The notes under the pieces: generated by a model
What the model was told of the DNA's origin: nothing
The model's input: the letters and a program-made list of their open reading frames with translations, nothing else
Databases searched by the model: none
Shown here: positions 51,456 through 59,582 of the stretch, in pieces
How positions within the stretch are numbered: position 1 is the stretch's first letter
Layout: every line of letters starts with the position of its first letter
Translations under genes and position numbers: made by a program
DNA from: UBA1723 sp045641625
GTDB lineage: Bacteria; Bacteroidota; Bacteroidia; Bacteroidales; Paludibacteraceae
DNA: 64,000 nt
Assembly: GCA_045641625.1 (NCBI GenBank)
Contig: JAZUHH010000079.1
Coordinates: forward strand, 32,521-96,520
Reading direction: 5' to 3'

Positions 51456-51746
51456 TTAAATATTGCTATAAAAGTCAATTGACTCACCTTCCTTCAAGGT
51501 TACCAAAGCCTTCTTGTATGATGCCATCTTACCAGCGATCACACCAGCCTTTGTATAACGGCTCTTGTTCTTGCCGTCAACACGCATAGTGTTGACTGAC
51601 AAAACCTTGACATTATAAGTATCCTCTACTGCAGCCTTGATCTGAGCCTTAGTAGCACTGCTTTCAACACGAAAACCGTAACGATTGAACTTATCCTGAA
51701 GATCAGTTACCTTCTCCGTAACGATTGGCTTTAATATGATTCCCAT
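51456..51746 (-). CDS. rplW: 50S ribosomal protein L23
   Basis: The 96-residue protein has MGIILKPIVTEKVTDLQDK, KAQIKAAVEDTYNVKVLSV and the GKNKSRYTKAGV loop. It forms the docking site at the exit tunnel for trigger factor and SRP. Confidence 0.96.
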   Translation of the reverse strand: MGIILKPIVTEKVTDLQDKFNRYGFRVESSATKAQIKAAVEDTYNVKVLSVNTMRVDGKNKSRYTKAGVIAGKMASYKKALVTLKEGESIDFYSNI

Positions 51747-51754
51747 GTCTAAAT

Positions 51755-52384
51755 TTAATCTTTAAGAGTTTCCTCAAGTTGTGCAAGTGCTCCCTCAGTC
51801 AAAAGCAAGCAGTTTGCGTTCAAAATCTTATAAGTGTTAAGCTCTGGAGTAGCAACTACCTGAGCCTTCTGCAAGTTCTGCGCTGACAAAGTTACGTTTT
51901 TGTTAGGTTCAGACAAAACTAAAACGCTCTTCTTGTCAGAAACTTTCAAATTTTCAACGAAAGCTACATAATTTTTAGTTTTTGGCGCATCAAAATTGAT
52001 GTTCTCAACAACTATGATAGCATTCTCCTTAGCCTTGTAAGCCAAAGCAGACTTACGAGCAAGGCGCTTAACCTTCTTGTTCAACTTGAAAGAGTAGTCG
52101 CGAGGCTTAGGACCGAATACACGACCTCCACCTACTAGAACTGGAGAGTTGATATCACCACGACGAGCTCCACCGCCACCTTTCTGACGACCAAGCTTCT
52201 TAGTACTACCAGAAACCTCACTTCTCTCCTTAGACTTGTGAGTACCCTGACGCTGGTTAGCTAGGTACTGCTTTACAGCCAAGTACAAAACGTGATCATT
52301 AGGCTCAATTCCAAAGATAGAATCGTTCAAAGTGACCTTGCGTCCTGTGTCCTGTCCCTTTACGTTATATACGCTTAATTCCAT
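51755..52384 (-). CDS. rplD: 50S ribosomal protein L4
   Basis: The 209-residue protein has QRQGTHKSKERSEVSGSTKK, GGGGARRGDINSPVLVGGG and the VVENINFDAPKTKNYV region. It extends into the exit tunnel and in some bacteria regulates the S10 operon. It overlaps rplC by 1 nt. Confidence 0.97.
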   Translation of the reverse strand: MELSVYNVKGQDTGRKVTLNDSIFGIEPNDHVLYLAVKQYLANQRQGTHKSKERSEVSGSTKKLGRQKGGGGARRGDINSPVLVGGGRVFGPKPRDYSFKLNKKVKRLARKSALAYKAKENAIIVVENINFDAPKTKNYVAFVENLKVSDKKSVLVLSEPNKNVTLSAQNLQKAQVVATPELNTYKILNANCLLLTEGALAQLEETLKD

Positions 52385-53001
52385 TACTTATTTACAATTA
52401 CAATTGAACCCTTAGCTCCTGGTAGAGAACCCTTAACTACAAGAATGTTGCTCTCAGGAATAACCTTTAAAACCTGAAGATTCTGTACAGTTACCTGCGA
52501 ACCTCCCATACGTCCAGCCATACGCATTCCCTTGAACACGATAGCAGGATAAGAACAAGCACCGATAGAACCTGGAGCTCTTAGACGGTTGTGCTGACCA
52601 TGTGTTGACTGCTGTACTCCGCCAAATCCATGACGCTTAACAACACCCTGGAAGCCCTTTCCCTTAGATGTACCGATAACATCTACGAAGTCAGACTCGT
52701 TGAACATGTCAACAGTGATTACATCACCCAAATTGTACTCCTTATCGAACTCTTTGAACTCGGCCAAGTGTCTCTTTGGTGTTGTAGCGGCCTTCTTGAA
52801 GTGACCTAGCTCAGCCTTAGTAGTGTTCTTCTCCTTCTTCTCGTCGAAGCCTAGCTGAAGAGCTGCATAGCCATCCTTTTCAAGAGTCTTAACCTGTGTT
52901 ACAACACAAGGACCTAACTCGATAACAGTGCATGGTACATTCTTACCCTCGGCACTGAAAACGGAAGTCATTCCGATTTTCTTTCCTAATAATCCTGGCA
53001 T
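52384..53001 (-). CDS. rplC: 50S ribosomal protein L3
   Basis: The 205-residue protein has MPGLLGKKIGMTSVFS and the conserved FQGVVKRHGFGGVQQSTHGQ. It initiates 50S assembly. It follows rpsJ by 27 nt. Confidence 0.97.
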   Translation of the reverse strand: MPGLLGKKIGMTSVFSAEGKNVPCTVIELGPCVVTQVKTLEKDGYAALQLGFDEKKEKNTTKAELGHFKKAATTPKRHLAEFKEFDKEYNLGDVITVDMFNESDFVDVIGTSKGKGFQGVVKRHGFGGVQQSTHGQHNRLRAPGSIGACSYPAIVFKGMRMAGRMGGSQVTVQNLQVLKVIPESNILVVKGSLPGAKGSIVIVNK

Positions 53002-53028
53002 TTCTTTTCGATTATTAAAATAATAAAA

Positions 53029-53334
53029 TTAAACCTTGATCTCTACATCTACACCGCTTGGTAACTCAAGCTTCATAAGTGCATCTACAGTCTTAGAAGT
53101 CGAGCTATAAATATCAATCAATCTCTTGAATGAAGATAGCTGGAACTGCTCACGGCTCTTCTTGTTAACGAAAGTAGAGCGGTTAACTGTGAAAATACGC
53201 TTGTGAGTTGGAAGAGGAATTGGACCACTTACAACGGCACCTGTAGCCTTAACTGTCTTAACGATTCTCTCAGCAGACTTATCTACCAAGTTGTGGTCGA
53301 AAGACTTAAGTTTGATTCTGATTTTTTGACTCAT
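53029..53334 (-). CDS. rpsJ: 30S ribosomal protein S10
   Basis: The 101-residue protein begins MSQKIRIKLKSFDHNLVDKS and has VSGPIPLPTHKRIFTVNRS. It is in the 30S head and also partners NusB in antitermination. It heads the S10 operon, separated from fusA by a hairpin region of 82 nt. Confidence 0.97.
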   Translation of the reverse strand: MSQKIRIKLKSFDHNLVDKSAERIVKTVKATGAVVSGPIPLPTHKRIFTVNRSTFVNKKSREQFQLSSFKRLIDIYSSTSKTVDALMKLELPSGVDVEIKV

Positions 53335-53373
53335 CGCTTTGAATCTTAAAAAACTTTAATTAATATTATATAA

Positions 53374-53404
53374 GGTGTCTGCTTCACTCTTGAAGCAGAC
53401 CACC
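53374..53404 (-). promoter_or_regulatory. Hairpin between fusA and rpsJ
   Basis: GGTG-TCTGCTTCA pairs with TGAAGCAGA-CCACC across one bulged G (loop CTCT). On the minus strand it is followed by an AT-rich but not T-rich tail, so it may be a partial terminator or an mRNA stability element rather than a full terminator. The fusA and S10 operons may therefore be linked. Confidence 0.5.
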
Positions 53405-53416
53405 TCATTGGTTTTA

Positions 53417-55543
53417 TTACAATAGATCAGCTCTACCCTTAGCCTCTGTTACAACAGCTTTAGCGATTGAAGCAGAAACCTCAGCATAGTGAGAGAACTC
53501 CATAGAAGAAGTTGCACGACCTGAAGTGATAGTACGCAAAGAAGTTACATAACCGAACATTTCAGCCAATGGAACCTTAGCCTTTACGATTCTAGCACCT
53601 GAACGGCTTGTCTCCATACCCTCAACCTGACCACGACGCTTGTTAAGGTCACCGATTACATCTCCCATGTTCTCCTCAGGAGTGACAACCTCAAGCTTCA
53701 TGATAGGCTCCATAAGAACTGGACGAGCCTTAGCACAAGCAGCCTTGAATGCAAGGTTAGCAGCGATTTCGAAAGAAAGCTGATCTGAATCCACTGGGTG
53801 GTAAGAACCATCCACAACGACAACCTTCAACTGATCAACTGGGAAGCCTGCAAGAACACCGTTCTTCATAGCTGCCTGGAATCCCTTCTGGATAGATGGA
53901 ATGAACTCCTTAGGAATGTTACCACCCTTAACGATATCCTCGAACTGAAGTGAACCCTGGAATCCCTCGTCAGCAGGACCAATCTTAACTACGATATCAG
54001 CGAACTTACCACGACCACCAGACTGCTTCTTGTAAACCTCCTTGTGATCAACTGTCTGAGTAATAGCCTCCTTGTAGTTAACCTGTGGACGACCCTGGTT
54101 ACACTCTACCTTGAACTCACGACGAAGACGGTCGATGATGATATCAAGGTGAAGCTCACCCATTCCTGAGATAACTGTCTGACCTGACTGCTCATCTGTC
54201 TTAACAGTAAATGTTGGATCCTCCTCAGCAAGCTTAGCAAGACCGATACCTAGCTTATCAATATCAGCCTGAGACTTAGGCTCAACTGCGATACCGATAA
54301 CTGGATCAGGGAACTCCATAGACTCAAGAACCATGTGAGAGCTCTCCTCCTCGCCACAAAGTGTATCACCTGTACGGATATCCTTGAAACCAACTCCAGC
54401 ACCTATATCACCAGCAGCTACACACTCAACTGGATTCTGGTGGTTAGAGTGCATCTGGAACAAACGAGAGATACGCTCCTTCTTACCTGAACGAGTATTG
54501 AAAATATAAGAACCTGCATCAAGCTTACCAGAGTAAACTCTGAAGAAGCATAGACGACCTACGTAAGGGTCTGTAGCGATCTTAAATGCAAGAGCACATA
54601 GAGGCTCGTCCTCATCTGGATGACGAACAACCTTAGCCTCCTCGTTACCAACCTCAGAACCGATGATCTCTGGAGTATCAAGTGGGCTAGGAAGGTAAGA
54701 ACAAACAGCGTCAAGCATAGTCTGAACACCCTTGTTCTTGAAAGAAGAACCACATACCATAGGGAAGATCTTCATTGCAAGAGTACCCTTACGGATAGCA
54801 ACTCTGATCTCGTCCTCAGTGATAGACTCAAGGTCACCCTCTAGGAACTTCTCCATGATTGCATCGTCGCAGTCAGAAACTGCCTCAAGCATCTTCTCTC
54901 TCCACTCATTTGCCTCATCTACAAGGTCAGCAGGAATGTCCTCAACATCGTAATCAGCACCCATAGTCTCGTCATGCCATACGATAGCCTTCATTTTAAC
55001 TAGGTCAACAACACCCTTGAAAGTCTCCTCAGCTCCGATAGGAATCTGAATAGGACATGGGTTAGCACCTAGAACCTCCTTAACCTGAGCAACTACGTCG
55101 AAGAAGTTAGCACCAGAACGGTCCATCTTGTTAACGTAGCAGATACGAGGAACATTGTACTTGTCAGCCTGACGCCATACAGTCTCAGACTGAGGCTCAA
55201 CACCACCTACTGCACAGAACGCTGCTACAGCACCATCAAGGATACGAAGCGAACGCTCTACCTCTACAGTAAAGTCAACGTGTCCCGGAGTATCAATCAA
55301 GTTGATCTTATACTTCTTGTCGTTGTACTTCCAGTATGTAGTAGTTGCAGCTGAAGTAATAGTGATACCACGCTCCTGCTCCTGAACCATCCAGTCCATA
55401 GTAGCAGCACCATCGTGAACCTCACCGATTTTGTGAGTAAGACCAGTATAGAACAAGATACGCTCTGAAGTTGTAGTCTTACCAGCATCGATGTGAGCCA
55501 TGATACCGATATTTCTCGTAAAATGCAAATCTGCTTTTGCCAT
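53417..55543 (-). CDS. fusA: Elongation factor G
   Basis: The 708-residue translocation GTPase begins MAKADLHFTRNIGIMAHIDA with G1 AHIDAGKTTTSERILFYTG, G2 ERGITITSAATT, G3 DTPGHVDFT and G4 NKMDRSG. Domains II-V follow with typical lengths. A longer frame with a start at 55657 would read through rpsG codons, so the ATG at 55543 is chosen. In this clade the str operon lacks tuf, and fusA directly precedes rpsJ. Confidence 0.98.
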   Translation of the reverse strand: MAKADLHFTRNIGIMAHIDAGKTTTSERILFYTGLTHKIGEVHDGAATMDWMVQEQERGITITSAATTTYWKYNDKKYKINLIDTPGHVDFTVEVERSLRILDGAVAAFCAVGGVEPQSETVWRQADKYNVPRICYVNKMDRSGANFFDVVAQVKEVLGANPCPIQIPIGAEETFKGVVDLVKMKAIVWHDETMGADYDVEDIPADLVDEANEWREKMLEAVSDCDDAIMEKFLEGDLESITEDEIRVAIRKGTLAMKIFPMVCGSSFKNKGVQTMLDAVCSYLPSPLDTPEIIGSEVGNEEAKVVRHPDEDEPLCALAFKIATDPYVGRLCFFRVYSGKLDAGSYIFNTRSGKKERISRLFQMHSNHQNPVECVAAGDIGAGVGFKDIRTGDTLCGEEESSHMVLESMEFPDPVIGIAVEPKSQADIDKLGIGLAKLAEEDPTFTVKTDEQSGQTVISGMGELHLDIIIDRLRREFKVECNQGRPQVNYKEAITQTVDHKEVYKKQSGGRGKFADIVVKIGPADEGFQGSLQFEDIVKGGNIPKEFIPSIQKGFQAAMKNGVLAGFPVDQLKVVVVDGSYHPVDSDQLSFEIAANLAFKAACAKARPVLMEPIMKLEVVTPEENMGDVIGDLNKRRGQVEGMETSRSGARIVKAKVPLAEMFGYVTSLRTITSGRATSSMEFSHYAEVSASIAKAVVTEAKGRADLL

Positions 55544-55580
55544 TGTTTTTTTCTTAATTGAAAAGTTATAAACTTGAGAA

Positions 55581-56057
55581 TTAGAATCTGAAGTGAGCGA
55601 AAGCACGGTTAGCCTCAGCCATCTTGTGCATATCAGCCTTCTTCTTGAAAGCACCACCCTGGTTGTTGTAAGCGTCAGCGATCTCTGCAGCCAACTTCTC
55701 AGCCATTGAGTGACCAGCTCTCTTGCGAGCGAAGATAATTAGATTCTTCATAGAGATAGACTCCTTTCTCTCAGCACGGATCTCAGTAGGAACCTGGAAA
55801 GTAGCACCACCAACACGGCGAGACTTAACCTCTACCTGAGGAGCAACGTTCTCTAGTGCCTGCTTCCAAATCTCAAGTGGCTGCTTCTCCTCGTTAGGGA
55901 ATTTAGCCTTAACATTCTCAAGAGCAGTATAGAAGATAGTATATGCTGTACTCTTCTTACCATCGTACATCAAATGGTTTACAAAACGTGTAACCATCAC
56001 TTCGTTAAAAATTGGGTCTGGAAGGATAACCCTCTTTTTAGGTTTTGCTTTTCTCAT
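55581..56057 (-). CDS. rpsG: 30S ribosomal protein S7
   Basis: The 158-residue protein begins MRKAKPKKRVILPDPIFNEV and ends MAEANRAFAHFRF. An ATG at 56093 would add 12 non-family residues. It nucleates assembly of the 30S head and in E. coli represses its operon by binding the rpsL-rpsG spacer. Confidence 0.96.
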   Translation of the reverse strand: MRKAKPKKRVILPDPIFNEVMVTRFVNHLMYDGKKSTAYTIFYTALENVKAKFPNEEKQPLEIWKQALENVAPQVEVKSRRVGGATFQVPTEIRAERKESISMKNLIIFARKRAGHSMAEKLAAEIADAYNNQGGAFKKKADMHKMAEANRAFAHFRF

Positions 56058-56208
56058 TTTTAAATAAAAAAGTAGTTTTTGTTTTGGTTGCAAATCGCTT
56101 CAATGACTTCGCTTAGTCATTTACTCAACCTTAATCATCATTGCTACCAGTAAAACTCAAACTGATTGTGTTAATTAGGAAATTACTAGTTGAGAAATTA
56201 GTTTCTTA
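56058..56208 (-). promoter_or_regulatory. rpsL-rpsG spacer with possible S7 site
   Basis: The 151-nt spacer contains a hairpin AATGACT / AGTCATT (56102-56121, 7 bp). It holds no gene. In E. coli the corresponding spacer is the S7 repressor site, so the position is suggestive, but the structure here is not specific enough to assert it. Confidence 0.35.
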
Positions 56209-56613
56209 TTACTTCTTTCCCTTTGCTGGAGCAGCCTGACCTGGCTTAGGACGCTTTGCACCATACTTAGAACGACGCTGAAGACGACCGTTCACACCTG
56301 CAGTATCAAGAGTACCACGAACGATGTGGTAACGTACTCCTGGAAGGTCCTTAACACGACCACCACGAACCATTACGATTGAGTGCTCCTGTAGGTTGTG
56401 TCCCTCTCCTGGAATGTAGGCGTTAACCTCTTTCTTGTTTGTCAATCTCACACGAGCAACCTTACGCATTGCAGAGTTAGGCTTCTTTGGAGTTGTAGTG
56501 TAAACACGCATACAAACACCTCTTCTCTGTGGGCATGCTTCAAGTGCTGGAGACTTACTCTTGTCCTCAAGACTAGCTCTTCCCTTTCTAACAAGTTGTT
56601 GAATAGTAGGCAT
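56209..56613 (-). CDS. rpsL: 30S ribosomal protein S12
   Basis: The 134-residue protein has TTPKKPNSAMRKVARVRLTN (the Lys in TPKKPNS is a classic streptomycin-resistance site and is wild type) and GGRVKDLPGVRYHIVRGTLD. It controls decoding accuracy. It heads the str operon behind its own promoter. Confidence 0.98.
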   Translation of the reverse strand: MPTIQQLVRKGRASLEDKSKSPALEACPQRRGVCMRVYTTTPKKPNSAMRKVARVRLTNKKEVNAYIPGEGHNLQEHSIVMVRGGRVKDLPGVRYHIVRGTLDTAGVNGRLQRRSKYGAKRPKPGQAAPAKGKK

Positions 56614-56688
56614 TTCTTAAAATTTTTACCTTAATTAATAATTAACTTAGTTTACTAGTATACTCTACTTAGAGATAGCAAAATTACT

Positions 56689-56722
56689 ACATTATTTTTA
56701 CATACACAAGAAAATAAGCAAA
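56689..56722 (-). promoter_or_regulatory. Promoter of the rpsL-rpsG-fusA operon
   Basis: On the minus strand TTTG (56719-56722), a 22-nt spacer and TAATTTTG (56689-56696) match the consensus. The leader to rpsL is about 60 nt. Confidence 0.6.
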
Positions 56723-56930
56723 AAAGTGAGATTATTTGTCAAAATTTCAAAGATTTAGAGAAAACTGCGACTTTTAGATTATGAAAGGACCGATTACAAA
56801 AAGAACATAAAAAATTGCTATTTTTTCTCTTTTATAATTCTCATGACACCTTCTGTAAAGGCAAAATTTGATGAAAAAAATTTGCAATGGATAAAAATAT
56901 TTCAAAATTGATCATTTTTTTTGACCTATT

Positions 56931-56963
56931 GCGCAAAATTTGCCGACCTGCAGAATACTTTTG
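56931..56963 (+). promoter_or_regulatory. Shared 20-bp block plus promoter of the structured RNA candidate
   Basis: GCGCAAAATTTGCCGACCTG (56931-56950) repeats the block at 24632-24651 with a single change. TACTTTTG (56956-56963) follows, an exact TAnnTTTG. It contains the inverted repeat GCAAA-A-TTTGC. No canonical TTTG is at the usual -33 distance; TTTG at 56920-56923 lies 32 nt away. The block is more likely a factor-binding site than the -33 element. Confidence 0.55.
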
Positions 56964-56969
56964 CAACAT

Positions 56970-57150
56970 ACAAAGGAAAGAAGAATTTCCAAAGTATAGA
57001 AATCTAAGCCAACGGAAAAGATTTAGCACGCCAAGTGCATTCCCCTCCGTATAAAGTTGAACCAAACTTTGATTATATATTGGAACCTAAACTACGTTCT
57101 TTGTTATTTGTTATTTTAGCGGAAAAGGAGAAGAAGCCAAATCTTCTCCT
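56970..57150 (+). ncRNA. Candidate structured small RNA, about 180 nt, 6S-like topology
   Basis: Between the promoter and the terminator no ATG occurs, so the region is non-coding on the plus strand. Manual folding gives a long closing stem ACAAAG-(G)-AA / TTCTTTGT, an asymmetric internal loop, an upper stem TTCCAA-AGTATA-GAAATC with GATTATATATTGGAA, then three hairpins including GCAC-n5-GTGC and AAAGTT-n6-AACTTT. The total of about 180 nt and the two-armed bubble resemble 6S RNA, but identity with any known family is not established. The terminator hairpin closes the transcript at about 57150. Confidence 0.5.
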
Positions 57151-57154
57151 TTTT
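57123..57154. terminator. Terminator of the RNA candidate and of rarA
   Basis: A perfect 12-bp stem AAAAGGAGAAGA / TCTTCTCCTTTT with a 7-nt loop. T runs follow on the plus strand; on the minus strand it is close to the rarA stop at 57162. It may serve both strands. Confidence 0.85.
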
Positions 57155-57161
57155 CTTTATA

Positions 57162-58442
57162 TTACTGATATTTCTTGTTCGGTCCCCACATGGTCTGTAG
57201 ATAAGTCTTCATCTGCAACTCTGTCTGGTTGTTGCATGCTGGCTGATAAGGCTGCCAGCCGACCAAGCTGTTCGGCAAATACTGCTGCAAGGCAAAATGA
57301 GCCGGATAGTCATGCGGATAAATATAGTCAGCTCCATACCCAAGCTGCTCCATAGTTCTTGTCGGAGCATTCCTAAGATGCAGAGGTACAGGCAGATCAC
57401 CCGTTTGATTTACACATTCCAAAGCGGCATTTATTGCCTTGTAAGCTGTGTTGCTCTTGGGACTAGAAGCCAAATACACAACCGCTTCAGCAAGCACTAT
57501 CCTTGCCTCAGGCCAGCCAATTTTGTTCACAGCGTCAAAGGCCGCGTTTGCAATCAGAAGAGCATTGGGGTTTGCAAGACCTATATCTTCAGCCGCAGAA
57601 ATTACTATTCTTCGAGCAATGAACTTGGGATCTTCTCCTCCTGCAATCATTCTAGCCATCCAATAGATTGCGGCATCTGGATCCGATCCTCTAATACTTT
57701 TTATGAATGCGGAAATGATGTCATAGTGCATATCACCCTTCTTGTCATAGGTGACAGCCTTCTGCTGTAATGTACTGATCACAAGATCGTTAGTAATGAC
57801 AACCTTGTCATTCTCCTTGAATGTTCCTATACAAAGATCAAGGTTGTTGAGGAACTTGCGGGCATCTCCTCCAGAGAAACGAAGCAGTGCCGCAGTCTCT
57901 TTCAATTCAATGTCCTTCTTCTTCAAATACTCGTCTGTAGCTATTGCCTTGTTGCCAAGACCGAGCAGGTCCTCGTCACTCAAATGGTTTAGAGTGTAGA
58001 GTGTACAACGGGAAAGCAATGGAGTGATGATCTCGAACGAAGGATTTTCTGTTGTCGCTCCTATCAAAGTTACAACACCCTGCTCGACTGCCTGGAGCAA
58101 GCTGTCCTGCTGGCTTTTAGAGAATCTATGAATTTCATCAATAAACAATATAGGGGAAGGACGATCAAGGAAACGGCTCTTACTAGCCTTGTCAATAGTC
58201 TCTCGCACCTCTTTCACTCCGGAACTTACAGCACTTAGCGTAAAAAACGGAATGTCCAAAGTCTTTGCAATGATACCGGCAAGCGTAGTCTTTCCTACCC
58301 CGGGAGGTCCCCAAAGAATAAACGAATTGATATGACCGCGCTCAATCATCTTTCTGAGTGCGGTGCCTTCGCCTATCAAATGCTTCTGACCTATGTAGTT
58401 GTCGAGAGATGTTGGTCGCATTCTCTCTGCCAATGGTTGCAT
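57162..58442 (-). CDS. rarA: Replication-associated recombination protein A
   Basis: The 426-residue AAA+ ATPase of the RarA/MgsA/WRNIP1 family shows PTSLDNYIGQKHLIG, Walker A GPPGVGKTT (45-53), Walker B LFIDEIHRFSKSQQD and sensor region LIGATTENPSFE, then the DNA-binding C-terminal part (RGSDPDAAIYWMARMIAGGED). It acts at stalled replication forks with SSB and RecA. Monocistronic. Confidence 0.95.
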   Translation of the reverse strand: MQPLAERMRPTSLDNYIGQKHLIGEGTALRKMIERGHINSFILWGPPGVGKTTLAGIIAKTLDIPFFTLSAVSSGVKEVRETIDKASKSRFLDRPSPILFIDEIHRFSKSQQDSLLQAVEQGVVTLIGATTENPSFEIITPLLSRCTLYTLNHLSDEDLLGLGNKAIATDEYLKKKDIELKETAALLRFSGGDARKFLNNLDLCIGTFKENDKVVITNDLVISTLQQKAVTYDKKGDMHYDIISAFIKSIRGSDPDAAIYWMARMIAGGEDPKFIARRIVISAAEDIGLANPNALLIANAAFDAVNKIGWPEARIVLAEAVVYLASSPKSNTAYKAINAALECVNQTGDLPVPLHLRNAPTRTMEQLGYGADYIYPHDYPAHFALQQYLPNSLVGWQPYQPACNNQTELQMKTYLQTMWGPNKKYQ

Positions 58443-58467
58443 ATAATTCAGTTTAGTATAACCAAAG

Positions 58468-58475
58468 CAAAGTTA
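58468..58475 (-). promoter_or_regulatory. -7 element of rarA
   Basis: TAACTTTG on the minus strand lies about 26 nt upstream of the rarA ATG. A TTTG is at 58476-58479, immediately adjacent and therefore not at the usual -33 distance. Confidence 0.4.
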
Positions 58476-58523
58476 CAAATATTTTTATTATACATTATAC
58501 TTTACTGTGTCTTTGTTGTATCT

Positions 58524-59032
58524 TCATTCAGATATCCCAATCATATGCTGAAACGTAGATTTATCTTCATTTATATTCCACATGCCATTGACTATATTTA
58601 GCTCATAGCTAAAACTAATGGATTCGTATCCGTATGTTAATGAGCCTCTTACTACAACGATCCCACCTATATTTTTATAATAAAGGATATTCCAGCCATT
58701 ACATTCAGCTGTACTATGACTCTTTCCCCTTAGTCTTCTTTTCTGTTGCTGTTGCTTTTGCACAACCTCAAACTTTTTATCTCTGGAATTAACATTTAAG
58801 CCAAAGTCGCTGTCTTTATCAACTTCAATTATATAATTCTTAGAATGAAAACTTGACAGACTATCATCAAAGAAAGACAAAAGTTCTTTATGATTGAAAA
58901 CAGCTGTCAATATCTCTGACTTGTCTTTAACAGTTAATGAATCATCAAAAACTATAGACTCCTTAACATCTTTTTCAGGATATATGTTTGCAGATACAAA
59001 TAATCCAAGACCAGAATTAAAATCTTTCTCAT
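58524..59032 (-). pseudogene. Frameshifted paralog of the neighbouring secreted protein
   Basis: From the ATG at 59032 the signal peptide begins MRKILILV, which matches the paralog at 59043-59525 (MRKLLFIF), but frame 1 ends at a stop shortly after. In the third frame the protein continues as GLFVSANIYPEKDVKES and then EILTAVFNHKELLSFFDDSL, parallel to EILTTVFNHKELLRFFDDSL in the paralog. A single-nucleotide indel near 59010-59020 explains the break. A start at 58910 (TTG) gives 128 residues without a signal, so the gene is probably inactive. Sequencing error cannot be excluded. Confidence 0.6.
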
Positions 59033-59042
59033 AACATACATT

Positions 59043-59525
59043 TTAATCTTCTACATGAAAAAACCAAGAAGCATCTTCTTTAATTACCCACCTGCCATTT
59101 ACTTTACGCAAAATATAATTAAAAGCAACACCTTCATAGTAACCATCTAATGATCCCAGCGCATTGACAGTTCCTCCATCATAACAAAAACTGATCTTCC
59201 AACCTTCATATACTTTGATACTACTTTCCTCACCTTGACTACCATTCTGAACATCTTGATTCCTTTTCTCAATCTCAAACTTTTTACCCTTGCTATAGAC
59301 TTTTAATTCTAAGTCGCTGTCGTCATTAGCCTTTATTACATAACGCTTACTGTATCCATAAGAAAGACTATCATCAAAAAAACGCAAGAGTTCCTTATGA
59401 TTAAAGACAGTTGTCAATATCTCAGATTTTGCTTTGGTACCCAAAGGTTTATACCCCTTATTGTTTTCAGAATAAGTGTTTACTGACAAAAACAATGTCA
59501 GAAAAATAAATAATAACTTTCTCAT
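59043..59525 (-). CDS. Hypothetical secreted protein, intact paralog
   Basis: The 160-residue protein has a signal (LLFIFLTLFLSVNTYS) and a mature domain with YGYSKRYVIKANDDSDLELKV and EGWKISFCYDGGTVNALGS. Its second half would form beta strands, with a C-terminal GRWVIKEDASW segment. The family is not recognised. It precedes the frameshifted copy by 10 nt; the two are tandem duplicates. Confidence 0.6.
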   Translation of the reverse strand: MRKLLFIFLTLFLSVNTYSENNKGYKPLGTKAKSEILTTVFNHKELLRFFDDSLSYGYSKRYVIKANDDSDLELKVYSKGKKFEIEKRNQDVQNGSQGEESSIKVYEGWKISFCYDGGTVNALGSLDGYYEGVAFNYILRKVNGRWVIKEDASWFFHVED

Positions 59526-59535
59526 CAGACCTAAA

Positions 59536-59543
59536 CAAAAATA
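59536..59543 (-). promoter_or_regulatory. -7 element overlapping a terminator T-run
   Basis: TATTTTTG on the minus strand lies 11 nt upstream of the ATG at 59525 and within the T-rich tail of the terminator for the next gene upstream. If used, the transcript would be almost leaderless. Confidence 0.35.
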
Positions 59544-59567
59544 AAGGTAGGCTAAAAAGCCTACCTT
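59544..59567 (-). terminator. Terminator of the DUF6515-like gene
   Basis: A perfect 10-bp stem AAGGTAGGCT / AGCCTACCTT with an AAAA loop, followed on the minus strand by a T-rich tract. Confidence 0.85.
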
Positions 59568-59582
59568 GTATTAAAACTTTAA

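Noticed and set aside
55544..55657. N-terminal extension of EF-G
   Set aside because: The extension overlaps rpsG codons in another frame, and the family start MAKADLHF is at 55543.
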